Shown one piece after another: positions 35,981 through 44,654 of a stretch of 64,000 nucleotides of DNA. Each line of letters starts with the position of its first letter. The stretch's first letter is position 1. The notes under the pieces were generated by a model that ran no database searches, was not told where the DNA came from, and saw only the letters and a program-made list of their open reading frames with translations. Source of the DNA: Chroogloeocystis siderophila 5.2 s.c.1 (GTDB lineage Bacteria > Cyanobacteriota > Cyanobacteriia > Cyanobacteriales > Chroococcidiopsidaceae); the NCBI RefSeq assembly GCF_001904655.1, contig NZ_MRCC01000009.1, positions 62,001 to 126,000 on the forward strand, read 5' to 3'. The position numbers and the translations under genes are program-made.

Positions 35981-36517
35981 ATGGCAGAAATACGAGAAGT
36001 TGTACAGCTTGGTCATCCCTTACTTCGTACCAAAGCACAAGACGTTGAAAACATCGAAGAGCAACGTATCCAAACTCTAGTTGATGATTTAATCGCAACC
36101 GTTGGGCAAGCCCAGGGTGTAGGCATTGCGGCGCCGCAAGTTGCTGAGTCGTTTCGCTTATTTATTGTGGCTTCTCGCCCGAATCCTCGGTATCCTTATG
36201 CTCCGACAATGGAACCGACCGCGATGATCAATCCCAAAATCTTAGCGCACTCGACAGAAGTCGTGAAAGGTTGGGAAGGTTGTTTGAGTATTCCAGGAAT
36301 TCGGGGGTCAGTACCACGCTATCAATCCATCGAAGTGGAATATAGCGATCGCAACGGTAAGAAACAAAAGCAAGAGTTAACAGATTTTGTCGCCCGCATC
36401 TTTCAACACGAACTCGATCATCTTGATGGCATTGTCTTTTTAGATCGCATGGAAAGTACTTTGGATCTTGTCACTGAGCAAGAGTATCAAAAGCGGATTA
36501 TTGCTACTTCTTCATAA
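35981..36517 (+). CDS. def: peptide deformylase
   Basis: Removes the formyl group from nascent proteins. All three motifs are present: GVGIAAPQVAES, WEGCLSIPGIRG (metal Cys) and FQHELDHLDGIVF (metal His pair). 178 residues is normal. It lies 11 bases downstream of the HtrA-type gene and is the last intact gene before the IS607 element. Confidence 0.96.
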   Translation: MAEIREVVQLGHPLLRTKAQDVENIEEQRIQTLVDDLIATVGQAQGVGIAAPQVAESFRLFIVASRPNPRYPYAPTMEPTAMINPKILAHSTEVVKGWEGCLSIPGIRGSVPRYQSIEVEYSDRNGKKQKQELTDFVARIFQHELDHLDGIVFLDRMESTLDLVTEQEYQKRIIATSS

Positions 36518-36601
36518 ATACTTGTTGGGGTTAGAATACTGACGCAAAATATTTAGGCAAGGCTAGGTTAAGTTAGTCATTTTATATGCCACAACGAGAG
36601 T

Positions 36602-37204
36602 ATGACTAAGTTAACAATATCTGAAGCAGCAAAATTAAAAGGAGTTTCCACTGATACATTAAGACGGTGGGAAGAAGAAGGTAAGCTCACACCGGAAAGG
36701 ACTAGCGGCGGTCATAGGCGTTATGAACTTTCAGAGCTACTAGGCATCAAAGGTGAGTCGTCATACACAATTGCTTATTGCCGTGTGTCAAGCCCTGACC
36801 AAAAGGAAGACATGAAAAGGCAGCGCCAAGTGTTAGAGCTATTTTGCGCTCAACATGGTTGGCAATTTGAAGTAATAGAAGACTTTGGTTCAGGCATGAA
36901 CTACAGCAAGCGCGGTCTACAAAGGCTGATTAGGATGATCGCATCCAACCAAGTAGAACGGTTGGTTCTGACCCACAAAGATAGATTGCTGAGATTTGGC
37001 TCAGAGCTAATATTCAGCCTATGTGAACATTTTGGTACTGAGGTAGTGATAATCAACCGCACTGAAGATAGCTCTTTTGAGGAAGATTTGGCTAATGATG
37101 TACTTGAAATAATCACAGTGTTTTCAGCACGTTTGTATGGCAGCAGAAGTCACAAGAACAAAAAGATTGTGGAGGAATTGAGAGATGCCGCTCAAAGGAT
37201 TTAG
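36602..37204 (+). CDS. tnpA: IS607 serine recombinase TnpA
   Basis: 200 residues. The N-terminal MerR-like helix-turn-helix (TISEAAKLKGVSTDTLRRWE ... GGHRRY, about 1-45) binds the element ends. The resolvase core follows with YCRVSS (Ser63 nucleophile region), Arg-rich DQKEDMKRQRQ, DFGSGMNYSKRGL and LTHKDRLLRFG. All expected catalytic arginines appear present. The reading frame overlaps tnpB by 20 bases, the normal IS607 arrangement. Confidence 0.95.
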   Translation: MTKLTISEAAKLKGVSTDTLRRWEEEGKLTPERTSGGHRRYELSELLGIKGESSYTIAYCRVSSPDQKEDMKRQRQVLELFCAQHGWQFEVIEDFGSGMNYSKRGLQRLIRMIASNQVERLVLTHKDRLLRFGSELIFSLCEHFGTEVVIINRTEDSSFEEDLANDVLEIITVFSARLYGSRSHKNKKIVEELRDAAQRI

Positions 37205-38375
37205 AACCCAACTCAATCCAAACAATCACCAGAAGACTTTGTTTGCCCAACATTGTGGTGTGGCAAGGTACGCTTACAATTGGGGGCTGGATGTATGTTT
37301 CAAAGTAATTGAAGCAAGGAAACTCGCTAAGGAAAAGGGCGAGGAACTACCAAAATTCCCCACGGCAATAGACCTTCATAAAAAGCTGAATGCTGAGGTC
37401 AAGAGCCAACATCCTTGGTTCTATGACTCAAGTAAATGCGCTCCACAGCAAGCCTTGAGAGACTTAGAAAATGCTTGGAAGCGCAAGATGAAGGTCAAGA
37501 ATAGCGGTACTCCAAAACGTAAGAAGAAGTTTGTTAGAGATAGCTTTTACCTAGAAGGCAATATCCAAATAAAGGATGGCTTCATAAAACTTCCCAGGAT
37601 TGGATTGGTCAGACTACATGAGTCAGTGGCTAATCAAACTATTAAGAATGTGCGTGTTAGTAGGAAAGCTGATAAGTGGTTTGTCAGCTTCAAGGTTGAA
37701 GTTGATATTCAGCAAACAGTAAAATGCTTTGGCAAGGTAGGAGTTGACCTTGGAATTAAGACCTTGGCAACATTGAGTGATGGTAAGGTATTTACAGCCT
37801 TGAAGCCCTACCACACCAATAAGCAAAAACTAGCCAGGCTGCAACGCAAGGCAAGTAGGCAAGTAAAAGGCAGTAAAAACCGCGCTAAGACCCAACAGAA
37901 GATAGCTAGGCTACACGCGCGTATAGCCAACATTAGGAATGATGCAACGCACAAGTTGACCTCACATCTAACCAAGAACCACAGTGAGATAGTGATCGAA
38001 GACTTGAACGTTCGCGGCATGATGAAAAACCATAGACTGGCAAGTGCTATTGCTGATTCTGGTTTCTATGAGTTCAGACGACAACTTGAGTACAAAGCAG
38101 AATGGTACGGCTCAAAGGTCACGGTTATAGACAAATGGTATCCTTCCAGTCAGCTTTGTTCTGGATGTGGTGCCAGACAATCAGTGCCGTTACAAGTACG
38201 GCAATATGATTGTCCTAGTTGTGGCTTGTCCTTAGACCGTGACCTAAACGCGGCTATCAACATACGTGACTATCCAAAAAACGCCCCAAGCTCTGAGGTG
38301 TTAGCTTCCGGACAGGAAAAGGCTCGAGCGTCCTGGTTGAAGGAAGAAGTAGACAGCAAACCTAAGTTTGCATAA
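37185..38375 (+). CDS. tnpB: TnpB RNA-guided nuclease of the IS607 element
   Basis: 396 residues. RuvC-like catalytic residues are intact: Asp188 (VGVDLGIKTLATL), Glu272 (IVIEDLNVRGM) and the DRDLNAAINI motif (Asp351/353). A zinc finger Cys325/328/343/346 (CSGCG...CPSCG) lies between them. TnpB proteins use an RNA encoded at the 3' end of their own gene and element end (omegaRNA) to cut DNA next to a short TAM. Here that RNA would cover about 38250-38385, with its guide reading into the amidohydrolase fragment. The first residues MPLKGFRTQLNPNNHQKTLF are typical. Confidence 0.94.
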   Translation: MPLKGFRTQLNPNNHQKTLFAQHCGVARYAYNWGLDVCFKVIEARKLAKEKGEELPKFPTAIDLHKKLNAEVKSQHPWFYDSSKCAPQQALRDLENAWKRKMKVKNSGTPKRKKKFVRDSFYLEGNIQIKDGFIKLPRIGLVRLHESVANQTIKNVRVSRKADKWFVSFKVEVDIQQTVKCFGKVGVDLGIKTLATLSDGKVFTALKPYHTNKQKLARLQRKASRQVKGSKNRAKTQQKIARLHARIANIRNDATHKLTSHLTKNHSEIVIEDLNVRGMMKNHRLASAIADSGFYEFRRQLEYKAEWYGSKVTVIDKWYPSSQLCSGCGARQSVPLQVRQYDCPSCGLSLDRDLNAAINIRDYPKNAPSSEVLASGQEKARASWLKEEVDSKPKFA

Positions 38376-38383
38376 GTTCTACA

Positions 38384-39463
38384 GAGCGGATTCTGCGCAA
38401 TGGTGATGGTCCTAAAGTGATGTATCGAGCAGATCTAGATGCGCTGCCTGTACAAGAGACAACAGGACTTCCTTACGCCAGCACTAAGCGGGCGGAGATG
38501 CCAGACGGTAGCGAAATGCCTGTTATGCACGCTTGCGGTCATGATGCCCATACAGTTTGGATGTTGGGACTGGCAAAAGCAATGGTAGATCTAAAATCCA
38601 ACTGGAAAGGAACGCTAATTTTAGTCGGACAGCCTGCGGAAGAAGGAGTTGCAGGAGCAAGGGCAATGGTCGAAGATGGTCTCTACACGCGTCATCATGT
38701 TCCTGTCCCTGACTTCTTGCTGGGGGTGCACACTGCCCCTGGTCCCACAGGAATAATCGCCAGCGTACCAGGAATCCGAACAGCAGGAAGCGATCCAATC
38801 GATATTGTTTTTAAAGGTGTGGGAGGGCATGGCTCCTCACCTCATCTCGCAAAAGATCCGATTCTCATGGCTGCTCACGCAATTACACAGTATCAGTCAA
38901 TCGTGGCACGGGCGATCAATCCTCAAGAAGCAGCTGTAATTACGGTGGGATCAGTTCAAGCAGGAGAGGCGAATAACGTAATTCCAGGAGAAGCATTACT
39001 TAAACTTAGCTTGCGCTGGTTCAACCCAGAAGTACGCAAAACAATGGTGCAGGGAATTCAGTCGGTCAATGAGTCGATTGCGCGTGCCTATGGAATGCCA
39101 GAGGATCAATTGCCAACCATAACTGCAAAGGGTGGTACAACTCCACTGGTGAATGACAAAGCAGTGATTGATCGCATTAATCCTCAATTGGTAAATTTAG
39201 TTGGAGCTAACAAACTGATCACTGACTTTCCAGGGACTACAGGCTCAGAAGATGTTCATCTGCTTAAAGGCGACAATAAAAATATCCAGGTAGGCTTTGT
39301 CTTCGTCGGTACCGCTGAACCGGCGCTCTTTGCTAAAGCCAGGGCAGAAGGTAGAATGGTTCCTTTCTCAAACCATAACAGTAACTTTCAAGTCGATCTC
39401 AACGCCATTCCATTTGGAACAAAGGTCGCGTCGGTTATGACGATGGAATTACTCAATCGGTAG
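38384..39463 (+). pseudogene. M20-family amidohydrolase, 5' end lost at the IS607 element
   Basis: The family frame is readable from 38384 (ERILRNGDGPKVMYRADLDA) through HACGHDAHTVWMLGLA, GQPAEEGVAGA, LLGVHTAPGP and SNHNSNFQVD, so the metal-binding core and dimerisation domain remain. Complete relatives begin about 70-100 residues earlier, often with a signal peptide. Nothing resembling that N-terminus lies upstream of the IS, so it was deleted rather than merely split. An initiation at GTG 38417 or ATG 38420 could still give a 348-residue protein, but normal function is doubtful. Confidence 0.8.
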
Positions 39464-39886
39464 ACTTTCTGCGTGAGTCCGAAATGTCTCTGAATAGAAT
39501 TCACCTAATACAGCGATTCATATAGGATGTCTATTTTTAGGCGATCGCACTAAGAAAGCTATTTAACAACTTTTCCTCTAGTTGCTTCAATCTGCGCTTG
39601 TGTGCTTTTACGAGCAAGCAACTTATGAAGGATAGTGTTGCGGTTCAGTATGATATATGAAGTATTCACGCAGAAGGTTTATTATATAGCGAGTAGGCAA
39701 CAACTAATTTGAATACTCGCTAAAGCTATATACTTTAGTGCCATAATTGTTCACTGGTTACGGTTCGCATACCCTAAAAAAGCAATTCAAACTAGCCAAC
39801 CTGGTATGCCTTGATGTTCAAAGGAGAACGCAGCAAATATTATCTGTTCTCAGCGATCTATTCTTTTTCGCAGTACAAGTTTTTAT
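39464..39886. other. intergenic region, no supported gene
   Basis: About 420 bases between two pseudogenes. A short reverse-strand frame around 39550-39665 (ending LARKSTQAQIEATRGKVVK) is open for about 34 codons but has no family I recognise. One HIP1 octamer lies near 39540. It is probably non-functional debris. Confidence 0.3.
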
Positions 39887-40458
39887 ATGCCTGAGAAAAC
39901 TTATCTGAAAGTTCCTTTTGTTTGGGAGCCTAAGCTGTTAACGACATCACAACGGTTGACTTGCGCAGTAGTCAGCACAATGCATGATCATCTTTTAGTT
40001 TCAATCATTGCACGTGCTATGAGTTCATCAGTAGATGCAAGCAATCGCGCAAAAGTGTCAGAACATGGTGCTTACGCAGTAGCTGAAATGTTTTTGTATT
40101 CAGCAACAGAAGGCTTTTCGTACCGAGACGAGTGATGGCAAATTAGAGGAACGAAAACCAAGATATTGTCGGGTTTGTTCTTCCCGTCGTTCTTGCTGAA
40201 TGTGCTGGAGACGGTTTAGAAGAAGGTTCAATTTACCACATTGAAATTTTACCAGAATATCAAGGTCTTGGTTTGGCAAGTAATTTCCTATCAAAAGGAA
40301 CGCAAATATTACAAGAAATAGGAGTATAGCGAGTATTTTGTGATACTGCTGTAAATGATGTGCGGATGATTTCTACGTTCAAACGAGTTGAGTATCAGCA
40401 GTATAGTGAATCCTGGGAACGTCTCATATTTAAGAATTATGTTTGGTGCAATAACTGA
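39887..40458 (+). pseudogene. GNAT acetyltransferase, frameshifted and with an internal stop
   Basis: The first part (MPEKTYLKVPFVWEPKLLTT to ATEGFSYRDE) ends at TGA 40133. The conserved continuation is in another frame from about 40150: DIVGFVLPVVLAECAGDGLE, then IYHIEILPEYQGLGLASNFL, the acetyl-CoA site. A TAG at 40327-40329 interrupts it before VFCDTAVNDVRMISTFKRVE. The frame ends at TGA 40456-40458. The parts together make one full-length GNAT protein of about 190 residues, so the gene has decayed recently. Confidence 0.75.
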
Positions 40459-40551
40459 AAAGATTCTTATTATAGGTTTGAGAGGCTAGTCGCAACGGCT
40501 GACATCAATTAAATTGCCTATGCGTCTCGATGTAAGCTAGAGGATAGCAGC

Positions 40552-41298
40552 ATGAAATACGAGATCATGGCAGAAATTCCGAAAACACTGGAACAGGCGA
40601 TCGCCCAAGCCCAAGGTGCAACACAAGCAGCGATCGCAGATGGTTATTCTTTACTACAAATTGAGATTCTCATCCCAGAACTTAACCCCATGCCAGTTGC
40701 TGAGCAATTTCTGCCAGCATTAGACTCTTTTGGCAATCAACTCAAAGTTTTCTTTCCTGATGCTGGTGCTGCGGCGCTGGCGCGTCGTGATTGGGGATCA
40801 GTACCATTTAAGATTCTAGATATTGGAACTGGAAGAGTACCTGTCGATCAGCAAGTTTTGCCTGAAGATGAAGCATTCTTATTAGTTGCACCTTCCGCAG
40901 TTGAAGTTGCGCAGGTAGAAAAGTTGCATCAAGCTGTGGGAGAAAGACCTTTTATTTTACTGAATCCTCGCCTAGAAGATGTTTCGATTGTTGGTATTGG
41001 CTATGCAGGGCGACAGTTGCGGGCGCGTTTTCTCAATACGATTGAATCTTGCTATCATTTACGCCCACTCGATGGCGCAGCCGTATTTCGCTGCTATCCT
41101 TCCCCTTGGCAAGTTTGGCAAGAAAATAAAGATGGTGAATATCAATTAATTGCTGAACAACCAAAGAAACCCATGGGTGATGAAGTTGATTCAATTTTGT
41201 CTGGGAATAGTCCGCAACAGGTTAGTAATTCTGTACAGGCGAAAAAACCTGGAATATTTGCAAGTATGCAACGATTTTTGCGCACCTTGAGTCGATGA
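40552..41298 (+). CDS. DUF1995 family protein
   Basis: 248 residues of a family found in cyanobacteria and plastids; plant members such as LPA3 help photosystem II assembly. Family sequence is seen from IPKTLEQAIAQAQGATQAAI through LQIEILIPELNPMPVAEQFL, FFPDAGAAALARRDWG and the late YHLRPLDGAAVFRCYPSPWQ and VWQE. The last roughly 50 residues are a basic tail. AGAGGA seven bases before ATG 40552 supports this start over ATG 40567. Soluble; function not proven. Confidence 0.88.
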   Translation: MKYEIMAEIPKTLEQAIAQAQGATQAAIADGYSLLQIEILIPELNPMPVAEQFLPALDSFGNQLKVFFPDAGAAALARRDWGSVPFKILDIGTGRVPVDQQVLPEDEAFLLVAPSAVEVAQVEKLHQAVGERPFILLNPRLEDVSIVGIGYAGRQLRARFLNTIESCYHLRPLDGAAVFRCYPSPWQVWQENKDGEYQLIAEQPKKPMGDEVDSILSGNSPQQVSNSVQAKKPGIFASMQRFLRTLSR

Positions 41299-41526
41299 AG
41301 CTTAGAGAGTTTTGAGTAATGAGTGGTTAGTGAATAGTACTGAGCTTTGAGTTATATAAATTCTTCCTCTGCTCCCCTGCAATATATTTTCTCAAATTCA
41401 AAATTTATAACTCTGCTTTGATACCGTTGCTACTGCGTTAAAAGTTCTAATAAACGACAATAACTGAGGTTTGTTGGTTAAAATGCAGTGACGATCGCGC
41501 TGAAATAATTGATTGATGGATGTGTC

Positions 41527-42222
41527 ATGAGTGACAGTCAAGGAATGATTGCCCTAACGCGTGCTTACCTGGAATCACGAAAATTACAGGAGCTAGTTTT
41601 ACAATCGGGGTTGGATCTGCGTGTTTTAAATGAAACTGAGCTAGAGCAATCGATACAAGATATTCTCAAGGGGCGATCGCACTCAGATGTCTGGATTTTT
41701 GCTTATGGTTCGTTAATTTGGAATCCTACAGTGAAATTTAGCGATCGCCGTGTTGGTACAATCTATGGATGGCATCGCCGCTTTTGTTTGTGGACGCCAC
41801 TTGGTAGAGGAACACCAGAAAATCCAGGGTTAATGTTAGGACTTGATCGGGGTGGTAGCTGTCGTGGTATTGCCTATCAAATTCCCGCCGAAGATGTGCT
41901 TACAGAATTACTCATTCTCTGGCGGCGAGAAATGGTAGTTGGTTCGTATACTCCTCGTTGGGTAAAAGTTGTAGATGGCAAAGAACGCTGGGATGCGATC
42001 GCTTTCACTATCAACCACAATCATGTTATGTATACAGGAGATATCTCTTCTGAAGTTGTTGTTAACAGTCTAGCAACAGCTTACGGAAAACTTGGTAGTT
42101 GTGCTGATTATCTTTCACTAACTATTGATGGTTTGATGCAGTACGGAATTCAAGATAAACAACTATTGAAATTACAAAAATCAGTTGTTGCTAAACAGCA
42201 ATTATCAACTACATTCTTATAA
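41527..42222 (+). CDS. ChaC-like gamma-glutamylcyclotransferase
   Basis: About 231 residues. The pyroglutamate-forming fold is recognised by WIFAYGSLIWNP, GWHRRFCLWTPLGRGTPENPG, GIAYQIP and the catalytic-Glu region LWRREMVVGSYTPRWV. ChaC enzymes degrade glutathione to 5-oxoproline and Cys-Gly in the cytosol. An N-terminal 50-residue helical extension is extra to the core. Start ATG 41527; an in-frame TTG at 41509 is weaker. It is convergent with the FkbM gene. Confidence 0.88.
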   Translation: MSDSQGMIALTRAYLESRKLQELVLQSGLDLRVLNETELEQSIQDILKGRSHSDVWIFAYGSLIWNPTVKFSDRRVGTIYGWHRRFCLWTPLGRGTPENPGLMLGLDRGGSCRGIAYQIPAEDVLTELLILWRREMVVGSYTPRWVKVVDGKERWDAIAFTINHNHVMYTGDISSEVVVNSLATAYGKLGSCADYLSLTIDGLMQYGIQDKQLLKLQKSVVAKQQLSTTFL

Positions 42223-42263
42223 AACTTTATAAGTTTATATCTTTACGTATGTACTGATACTTT

Positions 42264-42965
42264 CTATGTATTTTGAAATAGGGCATTACAATATTTCAAG
42301 CCACCTTTTTTTGAATAGCCAAAATCGTAAGAACCAAGGAACTCAAAATTAAAGTTTTCCAAATATGATTTGAGTTTAAAGAAATTAGTGTGTAAAGTAT
42401 CTGAAGGATTGAAACTAACTTCAGACAATATAAGTAAAACCCGAGCTTTTTTAAGTAAAGCCTCGGCTCCTTGAATAACTTGTAAATCGAATCCTTCATT
42501 ATCAGTTTTTAAGATATCAATTTTTTGTATATTATTTTCTTGATAAAACTCCTTAACTGTTTTAACAGCAACTTTTTCAGAATTGCTTATGCTGCTGTTG
42601 GAATCAAACACAAAAGAGTTGCATTGAGAGTTTGACTTTAAAAAAATCTCATACTTTCCTGATGCAGCACCTAAGCCTATTTGAAAGCAACTAATACTAG
42701 AATTTTTTTGTGTGTTTTCTCTTAGCTGCTTAAATGTTGCAGCGACTGGTTCAAAAGAAAAGATTTTTGCTTTAGGAAAACTTTGAGCAAATTTGATGGC
42801 TGTTTGACCTATGTTAGCCCCTACATCAAATATTACTTCAACTTGTAAAGATTCTAACTTAGAAGTATAAATATACTGGTCAGTTCTGGTTGGTATTTCT
42901 TTTGTTGCGCTTGCTCTTGTCCTATATTTTGCCTTATTAAATAATGATATTTTTTTTAACAACAC
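42264..42965 (-). CDS. FkbM-family methyltransferase
   Basis: 233 residues. The SAM-binding core is VIFDVGANIGQTAIKFAQSF (motif I) with IFSFEPVAATFKQL, and IDILKTDNEGFDLQVIQGAE is the FkbM signature. Such enzymes O-methylate sugars or secondary metabolites. The gene is much richer in A+T than its neighbours and has no glycosyltransferase or pathway gene beside it, which suggests acquisition by transfer. Substrate unknown. Confidence 0.87.
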   Translation of the reverse strand: MLLKKISLFNKAKYRTRASATKEIPTRTDQYIYTSKLESLQVEVIFDVGANIGQTAIKFAQSFPKAKIFSFEPVAATFKQLRENTQKNSSISCFQIGLGAASGKYEIFLKSNSQCNSFVFDSNSSISNSEKVAVKTVKEFYQENNIQKIDILKTDNEGFDLQVIQGAEALLKKARVLLILSEVSFNPSDTLHTNFFKLKSYLENFNFEFLGSYDFGYSKKGGLKYCNALFQNT

Positions 42966-43236
42966 TTGCGATATAGAGCATAGAATATCTCTTCAAATAT
43001 AAATAAAAAGTCTGAGATTTGTTATTGGAAATTTGTATTTCTCTTTTTATTTAGGTAGTTCAAATTGAGCGCTTTTAAGCTTGACAATATTTGTACTACT
43101 CAAGCGCTCAAGGAATTGATCCTACGCTAGGAAACAATTGCTCATACGATATTCATCACAAAAGAAACACCTGTCGATACATAAAAATTAAGGTGTTTCG
43201 CAGCTTTTGAGCAGATAGTTATCGAAGTATCAACTC

Positions 43237-43611
43237 TTAAGAGATAGTGTCGAGTGGTTCACAAAAACTATCTACACCCTGCTGTAGTACATACATCAAT
43301 ACTGGAGTAATTAAAAGCGGTGGGCAAATTTTTGTTGTCGCTAAGGATCTTATGACAGCAGCGTAGTCATCGCTAAGTAGGGCGTTTCTATTTTCTTCGC
43401 GGCAAATAATCGCCCGACATTTCTTCGCTAAGCTTTCTAACCATTCTGCATTGGCGATATCGGGTTGTTGCCCAACTCGAATTGCTAGCACCATTGTGGC
43501 ATCTTCGAGATTACCCTCACAATCTTCGATTTCTGCAAGTGCGGTTGCGGCGTCGGGATCTTGTAGTTTTTCCCGAAATTTGGCAATGTCTTCTGGTGTA
43601 ACTTGTGTCAT
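43237..43611 (-). CDS. uncharacterised 124-residue protein
   Basis: Not recognised. The first half is an acidic helical region (VTPEDIAKFREKLQDPDAAT, EIEDCEGNLEDATMVLAIRV) that looks like a small helical bundle, perhaps UBA-like. The second half is a hydrophobic helix (ICPPLLITPVLMYVLQQGV) near the C-terminus. It has four cysteines. It lies downstream of the LexA-box gene pair, but a strong terminator (43701-43732) separates them, so it is a separate unit. Confidence 0.65.
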   Translation of the reverse strand: MTQVTPEDIAKFREKLQDPDAATALAEIEDCEGNLEDATMVLAIRVGQQPDIANAEWLESLAKKCRAIICREENRNALLSDDYAAVIRSLATTKICPPLLITPVLMYVLQQGVDSFCEPLDTIS

Positions 43612-43700
43612 GAAATAATTACAACTAACTTATTCCATTGTGATTGAAGGAAAGCTCACTCAACAATTTCTCATTCTGAAGAATGTGAACAATAAATGCC

Positions 43701-43732
43701 AAAAAAAAGCAGTGAAAAGATATTCACTGCTT
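43701..43732 (-). terminator. rho-independent terminator of the LexA-box gene pair
   Basis: On the reverse strand AAGCAGTGAA, a 6-base loop and TTCACTGCTT form a perfect 10-base stem followed by a run of T (43708-43701). It lies 56 bases after the stop of the 125-residue gene and closes the two-gene unit that starts at 44544-44572. Confidence 0.85.
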
Positions 43733-43787
43733 GAGAAATTATTATGACTAGACTGTTGGCAACATGACAAGCAGTTTGTACTTAAAG

Positions 43788-44165
43788 TTACAAACCTACT
43801 AGTTCTCGCGATTCAAAATCGGTAAGTTGTTGCGCGATCGCTCGCCGACACTCTAGTTTAGCAACGCTGAACTGGTTGCGCAGATATTCTAAGTGCGCCA
43901 GCGCGTTGGCTTTTTCTGCATTTAATTGAATTAATGTATTGAGTGCGGTTTGGTATTCTTGATTGACTAATAGCAACTCGAAGCGACGCGATCGCCGTTG
44001 CGTGTCATTTTTCAAGTCTGGGTCGAACGCTGAACGCGTGTCAGCATTGCCTTCTTCGCGGTTAATTAGTTGCTGCACCGCCATCATTTGCGAGTCAAGT
44101 TCGTTTACCCGTTGTGCAGCTTGGGCGATCGCCGCAGGGTAATGACTCAGTTGCATTGTCATCAT
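43788..44165 (-). CDS. uncharacterised helical protein, second gene of a LexA-box operon
   Basis: 125 residues, family not recognised. It is predicted to be mostly coiled-coil helix: two long helices (AIAQAAQRVNELDSQMMAVQ and NQEYQTALNTLIQLNAEKAN) flank a charged, disordered linker (REEGNADTRSAFDPDLKNDT). There is no signal peptide and no catalytic motif. It follows the 90-residue gene by 28 bases and ends before a strong terminator, so it is the last gene of a two-gene message whose promoter carries a LexA-type box. A role under DNA damage is inferred from that alone. Confidence 0.7.
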   Translation of the reverse strand: MMTMQLSHYPAAIAQAAQRVNELDSQMMAVQQLINREEGNADTRSAFDPDLKNDTQRRSRRFELLLVNQEYQTALNTLIQLNAEKANALAHLEYLRNQFSVAKLECRRAIAQQLTDFESRELVGL

Positions 44166-44193
44166 ACGAGAGGTCAGGGGTTAGCGAGGTAGT

Positions 44194-44463
44194 TTATGCA
44201 GCAAGTTCTTTGAATTGAGCGTGGTTAGATGAACGCTCTGTCGAGTTAATCGGTAGCTGCTCGGTTTGATACATTGGAGCCTGCTCCAACACTTTCACTT
44301 CGATATTCACAGACACAAGATAAGTGCCTGGTTCTGCGCCAACAGCTTCGGCAATCAATTTTGCTAGCTCTGGGCGCTTAGCGGTAATCGGATCGCGTAA
44401 AGCGCAGCGATCCCAGTCATGCTTGGCTGTTGGATTAAGGCTAAGAAGATAGTGTTTCGTCAT
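44194..44463 (-). CDS. uncharacterised protein, first gene of a LexA-box operon
   Basis: About 89 residues, family not recognised. It starts MTKHYLLSLNPTAKHDWDRC and continues with a compact alpha/beta-looking core (ELAKLIAEAVGAEPGTYLVS, VNIEVKVLE) and a polar tail. ATG 44463 is chosen; ATG 44478 would add MDSSP. Its promoter, 80 bases upstream, has a LexA-type operator between the -35 and -10 boxes. The small size, pairing and regulation would fit a DNA-damage-induced accessory protein, but nothing in the sequence names a function. Confidence 0.7.
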   Translation of the reverse strand: MTKHYLLSLNPTAKHDWDRCALRDPITAKRPELAKLIAEAVGAEPGTYLVSVNIEVKVLEQAPMYQTEQLPINSTERSSNHAQFKELAA

Positions 44464-44543
44464 AGGGCTGGAGTCCATCTTTGGTTAGTACGCCGTAGAG
44501 CCATTGATTGCTGATGCTGAGGCTCGATGAATCTACTTCATCT

Positions 44544-44572
44544 ATTATAGTACATCTGTACTGACCTGGGAA
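44544..44572 (-). promoter_or_regulatory. promoter with LexA-type (SOS) operator
   Basis: On the reverse strand TTCCCA (44572-44567) and a perfect TATAAT (44549-44544) are separated by 17 bases. The spacer holds the palindrome AGTACAGATGTACT (44562-44549), which fits every position of the RGTACNNNDGTWCB site reported for cyanobacterial LexA. Bound LexA would block this promoter directly. Confidence 0.7.
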
Positions 44573-44654
44573 AAATTGAACGCAATTCAATTTGGGCTTT
44601 TTGATTAAAAAAGCTTATAAATAAAGAGTTTCAGACACTTACAATGATCGCAGT

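Larger units (their letters stand above)
36602..38385 (+). mobile_element. IS607-family insertion sequence (ends approximate)
   Basis: Two overlapping genes, a MerR-type serine recombinase and TnpB, define the family. IS607 elements have no terminal inverted repeats and make no target duplication, so the ends cannot be read directly. The right end must lie between the tnpB stop (38375) and about 38384, where the frame of an interrupted amidohydrolase gene begins. The left end lies somewhere in 36518-36601. Both genes look intact, so recent activity is plausible. Confidence 0.85.
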
